Origin: Glebionis coronaria
Lineage: Eukaryota > Streptophyta > Magnoliopsida > Asterales > Asteraceae
DNA length: 64,000 bases
Reading direction: 5' to 3'
NCBI GenBank assembly: GCA_025667525.1
Contig: CM046876.1
Coordinates: forward strand, 23,399,224 to 23,463,223
Shown: positions 23,382-36,258 of the stretch, in pieces
Position numbering within the stretch: the first letter of the stretch is position 1
Layout: every line of letters begins with the position of its first letter
Notes under the pieces: generated by a model
What the model saw: only the letters and a program-made list of their open reading frames with translations
The model's database searches: none
Told to the model about the DNA's origin: nothing
Program-made: the position numbers and the translations under genes

Positions 23382-26300
23382 CTGAAAATATCACCAGACG
23401 AGGACAATGTAGAGGTATCGGAATCTGAATGTTCCTTGTTATTAGCAGGTATAGATTTAATAATCTTTGATTTGCTAATTTTAGGTTTCTTAGATTTCCT
23501 AGCCTTCTTCTTCCTAGTTGGTGGTGTAGATTCTAGTTGGCTTAAATCCTGAGGTATTTCTTCACTGATAGGCACTATAGTGGGGGCTGACCTAATTAAA
23601 GGGCGCTGTTTCCAAACTTTAGTGCTAGTGTGCCTAATTAAAGGACGCTCAGACCTAACCTCAATGGATGCATTCCTAGTTAAAGGGCACATTGTTCCAT
23701 TTAATGTAAAGATCCTACCAGTGGGACGCCATTGCCATCCAACTTGGGCACGAGTTCTACCAGTTGGCTTCCATTCAAGATTATTCCTAATGGCATTCAT
23801 TTCATTCACATGATCAATAAGACACAAATCATGACGTTGGGAAAACATACATTCATTACAATTCCAACAATTCAAATTAGAATTCACGAATGGTTTAGGC
23901 TTCTGCACAGGCGCAGAGCTTTTAGTCTTAACATGATTCTTTTTATTTAAAACTGAACTAACATTCCTATGGTGAGCTTCTACTTTCTTCTTTTTGGTAC
24001 TACTAGTGGAGGGCTTGATCTTATCTTTCTTGAGTGGCGATCCTTTAGCCTTAGTAGTCTCTTTTAATCCTGTAGAAGGCAAAGTGGGAACATTAGCAAC
24101 AGATTTTAAAGGTGCCTTACTTGATGGTGCCAATGACGGTTTTGCTCCTGGAGTCTTATTAAATGGAGTTACAGCAATGGGTCGATTAGTGAGTAGTGCA
24201 GAACCTGGTTTACCTATGTATTTCAAGTAGGCTAAGCAATATTGAACACGCTTAATATATTCATGGGTTGAATAATAGTAGCTACTTGAGGGATCTAAGG
24301 CATAAAGGTCGTCTAAGATATCCCTAACAAGATCTACATGCTTAATTTCATTCCTCATATAATCATCGTAGGTAACCGGGTTTTTCTTATGGAGCGGGTT
24401 CTTATAGAGCACTACTGACTTGGTTGTTGGAGCACTAGTGGACGGTGCAGAGTCGGTAGCTAAGTTATCAACAACTTCTTGTCGGGTGAGAAGAAGAGTC
24501 TCCTTTAACTCGGCCAAAACCATGTTTTTGTCAATGAGCAGGATGTTTAAGTCAGAGATTTCCTCACATTTTTGGTTCAATTGTTCAACATAAAATTGTT
24601 GCTGTGCCGCATTAAAAGCGAAGCGTTCTTCTAGTGAACCATAAAGTTGGGACATTCCCTGTCTTGCACGATCCATCTCTCCTAGAATATACGAAAGTCT
24701 AATTTCTAAGGCCTGGTTTTTAGACTCTGCAGCCTCTAGTTCCAATTTTAGTGTTTCATTTGATGACACATCTCTCTTCAATCTCATAATCTCTTCCTCC
24801 AATGCCTTAACTATTGCAATCATCTTGTCACTCGTCTCAACACCGTTTTCACAACTATTTGTTATCAAAAGATCCTCATTTTGAGTTTGTTGTTTTAATT
24901 CTAAAGATATACAATGTTGTTCTAGTTGATTAAAGCGTTTTGAAAGTAAATTGTAAGAATCTTGTAGCTTTAAAAACTCAGCGTTAGATTCGTGACAAGA
25001 ATGATTATCTACTTCATTTACAGTATCAGCAATATTTACAGAGAGATCACACACATCATCACATATATTCACAACATCACAGTTAATCATAGCGGATGTA
25101 AGCTCATTCGAATAATTAACATTTACAGTAGTAAGCACATCACACGAAATTACTTGGGACAAGAATCGGTCATATTCGGATAAAATCTTTTCCTTTTCAA
25201 TTAGTTGTAGTTCGTAAGCGGTGTCCATTTCATAAAACACTTTTTGAACTTCTCCAATTTCAAACTCATGATTTTTCTTAAGAGATGCAAAACTTCCTTT
25301 TAGACTTTCGACAAATGGATTGATCTCATTTTTAAACACCTCGTTCATGTGTTCGAAAGCCCATTCTCCGGCGTTTAGGCCATTTGAAGTCGTACATTCC
25401 AAAATGACCTTGTCAAAATTAGTAAAGTATTGATTAATCTCTTGCAAGTTTAACCATACAGTGCTAACAGGTGGAAGATCCTCTGGAATTTCCTTAGGAC
25501 CTTCCATGTTGACAAGTGTAGGAAATGTACTAGGGTTTTCTTCATTCAACATGTAGGTTGGTGTTTTAATGAGATCTTTGTCCATATGGAAGCGAATTAT
25601 AAAATCCGTTTTAGCAAGCTCCTGATTCATTTTAAAATAATCACAATCGGGATATTTTGTAGAGTTGTATGACTGATTCTCATCAACTAGATCCTTATTG
25701 GTGCGATCATCGAAAATATCAATCGGGTCTAAAACCAATCCTAATTGGGTTGCATTATAAAGTCTAGGACTATGGATTAAAGCTTGTTTTGCATACCGTG
25801 GATTAGGGGGAAGGCCTTTTTGACGCGATAAGTTAAATTCTCTAAACGAAGCATCAAATAAGTGCACTAGTTGAGAGGCAGCGTATTGTCTTAAAAGCAA
25901 ATAATCTAGACTTCTAATCTTATTAGCTGCATTAATTTCCATTTCATTCTTCTTAGACTCGAGTAATTCAAAATCTGTTTGAAGTTTTTGAAAATTAGTG
26001 ACCACTAACTCTTTTTCTTTAAGTTCATTAGAAAGATCTGCTCTTAAGGTTTCAATTTCCTGCAAGTGACCCATTTGTTTGTTTCGAAAGTGATCATATT
26101 CAGGATTTGTTAGAACACTAGACGAAGGCACTAATTCCAAAGTTTGAACTTTCTCATTGCTTAAGGCAAGCTCATCAGACAAATTCTTATTCTTAGCTAG
26201 GGTTTCTAAGAGCGCAGCATTCATTTGGCTAAGTAATGTAGCAGGAACCATGACCAAATCTTGTTGAGCAGGAGTATGCGTATGCAAAATAACTCCCGGT

Positions 26301-28161
26301 TGTGTTTCACTCAAAGTCTGGGGACTCACATTGATATTACTATCATTGATTGTCTCCTCATTTGAAAGACTCACCACCGAAGACTCATTCGAATCAGCAC
26401 TCTCTTGCACAACTTGATGTGGTTGAATACTAGCATCAGTGGTATTATCAGTGGTATTAATAAGTACCTCAGATCTCTTTTCTGGCCCTAAGCTGGAGAT
26501 AGTTGCCATAAGAGCTGCCTTTGCAGATTGAAAATCATCACAGTCTGAGTCATACGCATCAAGATCATCTGCTTGGTATGCTACATTCTGTGTGGTGACA
26601 ACGTCTTGTTCAGCAATCCCTGGATCAACAAGAAATGCAAGCTCCTCTTCATCAAGTTCCCTTCCTTGTGCCTGAGCATTCACCAGATAAATCTTCTCTG
26701 CAAACCATTGACCATCCCTTCTCCTCTTGGGTTTCTTGCAATCCCTGGACATGTGACCTTCTTCCTTGCAGTTGTAGCATGTAATCATTCTCAACTTGCC
26801 TGTGGAATTAGCCCGTGGAGGAGTGTTGACCATTGGAGCAGGATTGACCGTGCGAGCATTGGTAGTTGATGTAGTAGGTCTCCCCTGATATGGTTGAATA
26901 GGTTGAACCATTACCCTGCCATTCTCAATAGTAGATTGTTGGCGAGAATTGGATGAATTCCTCAACTGATTGTTAGTCGGAGCTGATCCCCTAAATCCTC
27001 GTTTACTTAAAGTCCTTGTGAGATAAGCAGACATAATGGTTAACACTTCAACTGGGTCAGTTCCATGTTTGAACACAGGAATAGGGACTTCATCATCATC
27101 ACAATACATTGCTTGGTCTTGTTGAGCTGCATAATCACTAGAAGGAATACTCATGTGGTCAGGGTAACTTGATGGATATGCTGCATTCTCTTGATAAGAG
27201 GAATATGAAGACTGAGCATAAGGTGCAATGCTTGCTGGGTGATGTTGTGAAGCATAGTGTGGTGAAGGTGCATTAAACCGATATTGTTGCTGATGTGAGG
27301 TGGGTGGTTGTGGTAGAATCGAGTATTGGGGGAAGGTTGGTGTCATGTAAGGTGATGGATGATAGGCTTGATGTCCCAAGATATAAGGAGTGTTGTTGTG
27401 TGACAAGCTTGGTTGATTCGCCATCAAAGCTAAGGAATCAGGGTACATACCTCGAGGCGAACGGTGCATGATCACATGTTTCTCATGTTGCTGAAGAAAA
27501 GCATATAGTTGATCCAAATTGCACTTATGCAAATCCCTGGTTAACTTAACATTGGTAATATACTCACCTCATTCAGCTTGAGGTAAAGTATTAAAAAACT
27601 TGGTGTTAACCTGGAATGAAGCAATCACGAGATTGTATACATTCAGATCATTCATGAGAGTAATGAATCTGAAGTAATAGTCGTGAAGCGTTTCCCCTGG
27701 GTTGTACGTGAATCTATCAAACAGATCATACAACTAACATTCCCTTTCCTGTTTGGTAAGAGACGTACCTTGTAGCAACACCTTTAGACGTTCCCATAAA
27801 TCCTTTGCCACCGTATACTGACTTACCATTCGATAGATGTCATGTGGAAGAGCTTGTAGAATAGTTTGAAGAGCCTTTTCGTCTGCATCGGCAACAAGTT
27901 GTTGAGCAGGTGTAAGTTCTTCAAACTCCCTTGGTCGAGTCACATTGTTAACCACGATGGTACCATAGTCAAGTGGACCATTTAAAATTGACTTAACCAT
28001 AAGCCTCCCATATACCGGTTTTCCCTTAAGGTAAGACATCATCCGGCCTTGCCATGCTTCAAAACTTCTTTGATGAGCATTGGAGGGCGATTATCCGTTC
28101 CCGTAATGACGGAAATATCCGTAAGTGATGTCATCTGAGGCATTACTGAATTCGGATTCAT
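23382..28161 (-). pseudogene. gag: Copia A gag with unusually long C-terminal extension
   Basis: I choose the ATG at 28,161 (MNPNSVMPQM) because the UBN2/copia gag-type region follows it. A frameshift near 28,075 breaks the frame. A TAG at about 27,734 (fits CAG to TAG) and a TGA near 27,572 (fits TGG to TGA) interrupt it further. From 27,532 a single frame of 1,400 codons remains open. A CCHC knuckle (CYNCKEEGHMSRDC) is encoded at 26,738-26,779. Between the knuckle and protease lie about 1,100 residues, rich in Glu/Leu/Lys heptad-like coiled-coil stretches (about 24,470-26,200). A basic linker with WRPTGRIFTL-type repeats follows. Long gag extensions occur in Sireviruses; the role of this one is unknown. 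Confidence 0.88.
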
Positions 28162-28299
28162 TTTGTTCACTTCAAAGAGACAAAAATTATCGGTTGATCG
28201 AGCAGTGAAGTAAAGCTTGTGAATTGTGTTGAGTTTTTGTTGTAAGAAACCAAGATTAAATCCTCTAAAAAATCGTCGAAAAAACAAGTAAAATATCCC

Positions 28300-28740
28300 T
28301 TGATTCGGAACTTTTGTTGATTCGGAAGTGTTGATTCGGAAGATTTTGGCTTGGAATACCTTGATTCGGAACTTTTGGTTCGGAAGATTTGATCCGGAAC
28401 TTTCCCTTGATCCGGAACTTTTCCCTTGATCCGAAACTTTCCTTGATCCGGAACTTTCCCTTGATCCGGAACTTTTTCCTTGATCCGGAACTTTTACCTT
28501 GATCCGGAACTTTCCTTGATCCGGAACTTTTGGTTCGGAACTTTCCTTGATCCGGAACTTTTGGTTCGGAACTTTCCTTGATCCGGAACTTTCCTTGATC
28601 CGAAACTTTTGGTTCGGAACTTTTTGGTCCGGAACTTTCCTTGATCCGGAACTTTTGGTTCGGAACTTTTTGGTCCGGAACTTTTGTTGATCCGAAACTT
28701 TTTGATCTTGGTTCGGAACTTTGCTGGGTAATCAGAAACT
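28300..28740. repeat. Minisatellite 2 of Copia A (about 25 units, 15-19 bp) in the 5' leader
   Basis: Units of the type CCTTGATCCGGAACTTT and TTGGTTCGGAACTTT follow each other with small length changes. On the element strand the core is AAGTTCCGGATCAAGG. The array lies between the gag start and the primer site, so it would be in the 5' leader of the genomic RNA. The 103-codon ORF across it is a by-product. Confidence 0.9.
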
Positions 28741-28971
28741 TTGTTCGAGTATGAACAGTCGATCAAAAAGATGAAATAAACCCAGATTTTTACCAAATAA
28801 CCCAAAAAGTTTTGTGATTTCTACAATAATAAGTAAAAACTAATACTTATCTACTAATCCCAATCACAAAAACACCAAAAACTCCAAAAATCAAGATGGA
28901 TCTTTTTAAAGAACACTAATACAATCAAAAACTAAAAAACCACACAAATCATTACCTTAAATCACCCCATA

Positions 28972-28984
28972 GCTCTTGATACCA
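28972..28984 (-). promoter_or_regulatory. Primer-binding site of Copia A (tRNA-iMet type)
   Basis: On the minus strand TGGTATCAAGAGC begins three bases after the 5' LTR end. This is the usual iMet primer-site motif TGGTATCAGAGC with one extra base. Confidence 0.8.
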
Positions 28985-28986
28985 AA

Positions 28987-29310
28987 TGTAGAATCTTGAT
29001 AACCTATGAATCTATGAAGTGGGTTGATGTTTTTCTAGAGAGAGAAACTAGAGAGAGAAAGTGAGAGAAACTATGTGTCTTTTTATTAGAATGAAACTAG
29101 GAAACCAACAACAACCAACCCCTTTCCAAGGAGGAAAGGGGTATTTATACTTCCAAGCCTTATTTGGACTTGGGCCGGCCCATGAAAAGCCCATGGGCCG
29201 GTTTCTTACTTAACTTAATAAGTAACACTAACTACGAACTATTACAACATAAATAATAATATTGTGGAGTGACCGATACTTCTAATATACGTTAGAACGT
29301 ATTTCTAACA
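28987..29310 (-). repeat. 5' LTR of Copia A
   Basis: Same ends as the 3' LTR (TGTAGAATC to TTTCTAACA). The TATA box on the minus strand is at about 29,140-29,152. A palindrome with arms GGCCCATG and CATGGGCC sits near 29,178-29,201. Confidence 0.92.
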
Positions 29311-30811
29311 GGGCTTAACCCATTTAGGCCCAACATGTAAAGTATAAATACTGATAATACAAGTATGAAATGGATTAATACAAGTTAATTAACTTATAAT
29401 AGGCTTATTGGACCTAAAACACGTAAATAGGTAAAACTAGTAAACTAGTAAGAAGTTACCAATACGTAAACACTAAAATGAGTAAAAGAGAATATGTAAA
29501 CCCACTTGATCATCATATATATAAAATCATCATATGTATACATAATTGTTGTTTTTATAAAGTCATTGGACATGAGTCTAAGACGAATATTATTTGTCTA
29601 GGTTTCCGTGATTGAAGCACGTACCGTACATCCGAATTGCCGATAATCCGCTTTCCCACATCAACGTGAGTTCATAGCCTCACACTCTTTTAAATATTTT
29701 TATGAAATGTTTTATAGACCCGCGAGGGAGATAACATGTTAGCTTTTATGAAATAGGACACTAGTTGTCCCGATTGTTTGTTTGTTGATTTGGACCCGAA
29801 TGATTGTATGACCCGATGAATGATTAAATGACCCGATAGATGAAATGAAATGGATTATTAATGTTAGGTTATGTCACTAAAAGTCCCATTAGCATGAATT
29901 GTGAACTACCGGGATTTGGTAGACGCTTATGCATATAATAGTACTATTTGGGGATAATCACCCCAGTTCGCGCCTTGACAGTTGATCCCCGTCGTGCCAC
30001 GTTGATTGGTAAGCGAATTTATGTATGAGAAGATTTACATAGCGTGACCTTTGTGACGACACACTAATTTAGATGGGCAAATGAGTTTCGGGCTAGCTAC
30101 CCGTTGTTTGTTGTAGTAAGGTAACAATGTCATGCGGCTTATAATAATCCAATTAACGAAATACTGCTATACGCACCGAATTACAATATATTGCCTGACT
30201 AGCAATACGGGGTCATATTATTAATATTATGTTTGTGTTTTGGTTTTACATAACCATATTCATATAACTGTTTTTATTTAACTCTACACGACGTTATAAA
30301 ACGTATTGTATGATATTTTTACGACATTGGTACGTATAATGATTTTGAAGGCGAAAGCCTATATTGAAATTTTCACAAGGATTTGTATAAAATGTTTTTG
30401 GCCTATTTCATGGTCTACTATAAAGATTGGTACAAAAAATGATTTTCGGTAATAATTATATACCGATGGTACATTGATGGTTTTATTAAACTCTATGAAT
30501 TCACTCGGCGTTATCGCTGACCTTTTCTTTTAACATGTTTTATCTCAGGTACTTGAAGGTAATTCTCGGGAAGACAACAAGAATTCATGGCCCGCACTTA
30601 AACAATGGTTTCCATTCAAATGCTTTGTAAAACTTTGTATTAAATAATATGACTTGGGACCTATGTAACTTTGATATTTATGAATGAAAATGCTTTATTA
30701 ATAAACGACGCGATTTTTAAGCGTTGTCTATGATGTGAGTAATGTGCTATCCCGTAACACCAACGAGTCTTCCGCTGTATTGAGTTGTATAAATTTGGGG
30801 GTGTTACAGTT

Positions 30812-30823
30812 TGGTACCAGAGC
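30812..30823 (+). promoter_or_regulatory. Primer-binding site of the Tekay-like element
   Basis: TGGTACCAGAGC lies four bases after the 5' LTR end (30,808). It matches the iMet-type primer site at all but one base. Confidence 0.85.
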
Positions 30824-31008
30824 TCTCGTTATAGAGAACGAAAGATTTTTAAAATCAAGGTTTTGAATAAAACATTTCAAAATCTTTTAACTATAAACAT
30901 TTTTCTAAAAATGTCTAAAAATCTTTTGACTATAACGGTGCCGAAGAATTCCCGAGTTACCGACAAGGCCAGACTGAGAAATGTTATTTTAATATATATA
31001 TAACTTGG

Positions 31009-31009
<1 letters not shown>

Positions 31010-31089
<80 letters not shown>
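31010..31089. repeat. (TA)n microsatellite of about 79 bp
   Basis: An uninterrupted TA dinucleotide tract lies in the leader of the Tekay-like element, 190 bp after the primer site. Such tracts are prone to length errors in assembly. Confidence 0.97.
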
Positions 31090-31093
<4 letters not shown>

Positions 31094-34000
31094 TAATTTT
31101 ATTACATGATTGTTTGATGATTATTTTGATATTTACACGAGGTATTTATACGGCGTAGATTGTCACAAGGAACCCTAAATCCCCTAGTAAATCAATCGAA
31201 GCTATTCTCGTAGGAATTCTAGCTATCATAGATCTAAACCAAGTTGTGGATATTTATGATCCCAACAAATGGTTGATACTCGTAGAAATGTTGATATTAG
31301 TTGATTGTGATATAAAAAAAAAAGAATTGGCGAGATTAAATCTGATATCGATGTCATGACGATCTTTCCTTATAGAGTGGAGTTTGACAAAACGTTACCG
31401 CCTAGAAAGATGTCATCTGATTCGTTGTCATCCAATTCTTAAATTGAAATCGAAAGGGTGAATGTTTCACTTGAGGCTATCATTGGAACCATTACCCAAA
31501 AGCCTCATGCCACTAGTACCTTTCCGAGAAGTCCGATTGAATGTGTGAGTCATCTCATGCTAGTGACTCATTTGATAATTGTTGTTGTAGGAGTTACAGG
31601 ATTGGAAATTAAGTGTTGATCATATCGACTTTTATCGCCCTTTTAAGGTCTAAGAATAAGATTGAAAGTATTGGAGAATGAGGTAGGATATCGCCTTGAG
31701 TATAAGTTGATTGAAACTTGAATAAAGTAAAAATTTAACTCGTAATATGAGATTGTTAATAGAAGTCGTTAAGTTCTGTGATTGAATTATAAGGTTTTAA
31801 TTGATTGTTGATTTGTGTTAAGTGTTGTTCCTAGGCCATTGTCCAATGATGAGGATGCCCAATGTCCAAGAAATAAATTGAAGAAATCTTCTTCTAAATT
31901 AGGACCGATGGATCTTCCGGGACGAATGGAAAACCTAATGACTCTTGTAGATTAGTATTCATTGTGGTATCTTTTAAAAATAATCCCTAACTTAACTGAG
32001 ACATCAGTTGGTAGGATGAGTTCTTGGAATTGTATGACATAGTGACACGTAATGTGTTACGGTACAATTTTGACTTGTTTGTGATTAATGAAAGGACTAT
32101 CTTTGATTGCTAAATTCTACATGTATCGATGATATCTATCTTTTCTTGCTTCTTCCTAATGCTCGCATTAGTGATGCAATCATTGAACAAGTACTCATCT
32201 CGAATTGAGTTACGTTATGGATTATTCTTTTTGAGTGCCATCGAGGTCACGCACCTCATGATTAATTGGCTAAGCTCATTTCCTATTATATTGTGGTTAG
32301 TTCTTGGTAAACAACTTTTCATCACTCTTTTGCAGATCACTCATTGTTTTTATAAGATAAAACAGCACCCCTTGAGAAAAATTGAATTTTCATCGCTATA
32401 AGGATTATTCAAGTGAGATTTATAAGTGATCATTATTGAAATAAAGGTTGATTATGAAATACCTTGGAAAAATTAATTGTTTTCATAACAAAGAAAATCT
32501 TTGTAAATTTATTTTTGATTCTTATTTAAGAATTAAGCATGAAAATGTTTTTATTATAAACATGATGATAAAATTTTGACGAACTGAGTATTGCATCGTT
32601 AATCTTGAAATTGTATATAGTTGTGCGCCTACATACAATTTGGAATGGACCATGCAAGGCTGATTAGTAGTCACCATAAAACTGATTAATAAACACTACA
32701 TTTTCTTTAAAGATTGTGAAAGATTAAATTTTATGAGATCTGCAAGAAATGAAAAATAGGGACATAGTGTTAGGGACACCTACATATGTGCCTGTAGCAT
32801 CTATTCTTCTGAGTCGAATTTACTCATCTGTGGAAATTGTCTTATTTGACAATTGACAATTCTTTCTTGTCCAATTCTCCCGTAGTGAGATTCTTAGGAA
32901 AAGTATCTGATTACCGAGTGTTGATACCCGACTGGATGTATCGACGTTCCTATCATTTCTTTTGATTTGATTTCATATGAATGACCTGGGTAACGATCCG
33001 AGGAGCTTTCGAATGCGTACTCAAATTATGAAAACATGGGATATATTCATATTCGTTAAATGTTTTCGTCTGTATCTGATTTGAAATTCTCTCGCATAGA
33101 TTATGCGTTGACCTTACTCTTTTAATAGTAGTTGCGTCTCCATATATCCCTGAATTTGTGAAGAATCATGAGTTATTATTAGTCTTTTGAGAAGATCCCA
33201 TCTTATCGACGGTAATGAAACTGGAAAGTTGATAGTGCCAGTAGAATGGATTGATTGATTATGACATGACGACATTGTCTTAATTGATGGGAACTCGAAT
33301 AGAATTCCCCTAAATGATAAGATGTTGATTATCAAAAGTGATCTAAATAATTCTTGATGGATGACTTGATATTATACCATGAATGGTTATAAACTAATCA
33401 TAGATATTATAATCTAGAAAGAACCTAATATCAATTTAATAAAAAGATGTTTATGTTATCTGAAATTTTAGAAGGTATTTTTTGGTAAATTACCTAGACT
33501 TTTGCCATTAAGGCAAGTTGAAATTGGTATTGATTATATTTCTGATGCTGCACCCGTGGCTTGTGCACTGTACGTCAGCACCATCTGAATTAAAGGAATT
33601 ACGGTACAACTGAGAGAGTTGTCGGAGAAAGATTTTATTCTCCCGAGCTCGTCATCATGAAGAGCTATGGTGTTATCATTCCTTATATTTATAGATTACT
33701 GTGAACTGAGTAAATTGAAAATCGAAAACGATATCCATAACTCGAAATGGAAGGTTTGTTCGATCATTTACAAGGTTCTAGCGTATGTTCTAAAGATTTG
33801 ATCCTCGGCATGGTTATCATCAACTTCGCATCTGCGAAAAAGATTATCTATTCCAATCACTACATCCAGAACTTGTAATGAACATTATGAGTTTCATGTT
33901 ATGTCGTTTGGATTGACTAATACACATGTAGCATTCATAAATTTGGTGAATCATGTGTGTAGGCTGTAATTTGATAAATTCATGCTTGTAATCATTAAGG

Positions 34001-36240
34001 ACCATTTGTTTGTTTATAAGTATAAGAAGGAGTTAGTAATTATTTATAGATTGCCCTGAATTGACCGAACAATAAAAACCTGTACCTTAAATATTTAACA
34101 TGTGATTAAAACTAAATCCTTTACATTATTTGACCGTGTGATTAATAGAAAATGGTATATATTGACTCTTCAAAAATTAGAGCCATTTGAAACTTTGGAT
34201 TTTACCAAAAAGAAAATGGAAATATGTTTTGACAAATGTTTTAACAAAGGATTTTAAAGGAATTATTCCCTTATACACAAAACATGTAACTAAACTCCTG
34301 TTTAGGGGTGAATGTTTTTGGCATACCTTAAGACAACTTAAGAAGGATTGAGGAAAACCATTTATACCATGACTTGAAAATTTAAACGACAAATTTTGCT
34401 TTCAATTAAGGAAATTTTGACCAAAGTATAAGCAAAGATTCTTCGAACATTTACGGATTTTATTAATTATTTTAATTATTTTCGATAAATCGACAAAAAT
34501 CTTGTTAATTAAATTCAAGTTTGTTTTGAACATTTTATTATAATTGGTCGAACTAAGAATTTAAACTTTTAACGTTTACATTTCATAAAAAACTTAATAT
34601 TTATTGTTAATTTATGTGTAATAATTATCGACGCTTTAAAACGTCGGATCAAGCAAAACTGATAAAAATGATAGTTGAGAAGAAACTAAAACTTAGAAAA
34701 TATGAAGAAAGAAATTTTGAATGAATACGATCATGATAATTATTTCATAAGGGAAGATGAATGTAGATACTGACACATTATGTAGAAAAGATAAAGAACC
34801 AATTAGGACATGTTCCTTAATAATGAAGGTGTAAAATAAATTGCCGAGCAATTTAAAAATAAACAATGTTTGTAAAAAGGATAATATAGATGATAAAAAG
34901 GGGTTCGCGGCAAATATGAACCATTAGAATTGAGAAGCCGATGGCGTTAGATGTATAAAAGGCCACTTGTGGTTGCCTAAATATGGAGATTTTGAGATGT
35001 AGTCATCTCGTAAGTATAAGTATTCTATTAATGATATTTTTGACTAAATGTATCTTTTTCTGAAGAAGTTGTACTAATGGAAAATTATGAAGGCAGACAT
35101 TGCCTCATACATTAGTAAACGTCTAGCTATTGCAAAGGTCATCATCTGAATTTGATTCGATTTGGGTCATCGTCGACAGACTGACCAAATCTGCTAATAT
35201 CATTCTTGTTAATGATAGATTCTTGATGAAGAAATTGACTCTTTGTATTTAAAGGAGTTATGTAAACATGGTGTGCCTGTATCGATCATCTCTATCAAGA
35301 TCCTCGCTTCGTATCGAATTTCTAGAGATTTGCTCAAAAGTCGTTGAGAACGAATCTTGATGAGAGTACTGTGTACCACCCCAATCGAAGGGACGAGGTA
35401 AAGTAACGATACAAAATACTAGAAGTGCTGTTCTATGTTTGAATGATTGACCTTTGGTAATAAACTATAAAATCGATTTCCTTTGGAAAGATTATCATTG
35501 ATAATTATCATATTAGGATCGAGATCGAATCTTGTTAGGATCTAAATATGAGAGCATCTGTAAGAAGGAGTTGGGATGAAGACACCCGACATACACCCAT
35601 TGTGAGTTGGACATGTCTTTTAGGTTTAAAGTTTCCTATGATGGCGAACTTAACCTTACAAAATACTTGAACCGCGAGACCTGAAATGATTGTTGAAATT
35701 ACGATCTGATTATTGACTGCCGGTAGTGGACAAGGGGTTATGTGAATATGAAATGCAAATCTGGAAGTGCTAGATGGGTAGCGAAGTTATGCCAAAAAAT
35801 TTAACCATAGAAAAAAATGAATTGATGATCTGAAAGATCATGGGATATAAGTCCCCGTTGTATGGGACCATTGAGATGATGTAAAAAGTTTGGTTTGAAA
35901 GGCATACAAGATGGATCTACCCCAGGACTTCAAGAGCTGCGTGAATTATGATTCGTATATCGAACTTGATGGAATATCTATCAAGTGAGAATCTGATTGT
36001 TTCTTAGTAAAGTTTAGATCGGCGAAAAGTTGCATTCATAAAAAACCCGTGAACATCATGGATAGAGAAAGTAAGTCAACATTAAGCCTGATCTTATTCC
36101 CGTAGTTATGTTTGATGAAACTCGCGTATTGTAATGGGTTACACTTGTGAGAAAAGACCGAATGTGGAGGAAATACCCACATGGCTTTAACTCTATAAGA
36201 AGCGAGTAGTAAGGTAAGATGATCTTTGAGGACAAAGATC
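31090..36240 (+). pseudogene. Decayed interior of the Tekay-like element: traces of gag, RT, RNase H, integrase, chromodomain
   Basis: No long frame survives, but family motifs can be read across frames in the expected order. A gag-like start region lies near 31,400. RT runs from the LPPxRQVEFxID-like stretch at about 33,490 to the degraded YIDD region near 33,990 (now IIKD-like). The RNase H end (NVxADxLxRK-like) is at 34,751-34,790. The integrase zinc region is near 34,960-35,130 and a DSIWVIVDRLTKSA stretch sits at 35,152-35,193. A SIISDRDPRF-like remnant lies near 35,275. A chromodomain trace (W..TLVRKDRMWRKYPH) is at about 36,130-36,185. From 34,040 to 34,740 the expected RT thumb and most of RNase H are missing. 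The decay greatly exceeds that of its LTRs. Confidence 0.8.
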
Positions 36241-36258
36241 CTGTTTAGGGGTAAATGC
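36241..36258 (+). promoter_or_regulatory. Polypurine-like tract of the Tekay-like element
   Basis: TTTAGGGGTAAATGC directly precedes the 3' LTR start TGTGACA. A near copy (CTGTTTAGGGGTGAATG) is found at 34,297-34,313 inside the decayed interior. Confidence 0.65.

Larger units (their letters stand above)
15829..29310 (-). mobile_element. Copia A: Sirevirus-type Ty1/copia element
   Basis: Short LTRs (15,829-16,149 and 28,987-29,310, about 322 bp) differ by six substitutions and a 3-bp indel. Minus-strand order is 5' LTR, tRNA-iMet-like primer site, minisatellite, long gag, protease-integrase-RT-RNase H, a 3.75-kb non-coding 3' region with a second minisatellite and several PPT-like motifs, terminal PPT, 3' LTR. 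PR-IN-RT-RH order makes it copia. A very long gag, long 3' region and repeated polypurine motifs fit the Sirevirus (SIRE/Maximus) group. gag and pol contain stops and frameshifts, so this copy is not autonomous. Confidence 0.92.
13909..30808 (+). repeat. 5' LTR of the Tekay-like element, split by Copia A
   Basis: The LTR sequence is 13,909-15,828 plus 29,316-30,808, interrupted by Copia A and its 5-bp duplication. It aligns throughout with 36,259-39,681. The first 360 bp differ at about ten positions by eye, and later parts are closer. The several 60-100 codon ORFs in it have no recognisable content. Confidence 0.9.

Noticed and set aside
28300..28740. CRISPR-like array
   Set aside because: Units are contiguous with no unique spacers, and the context is a plant retrotransposon.
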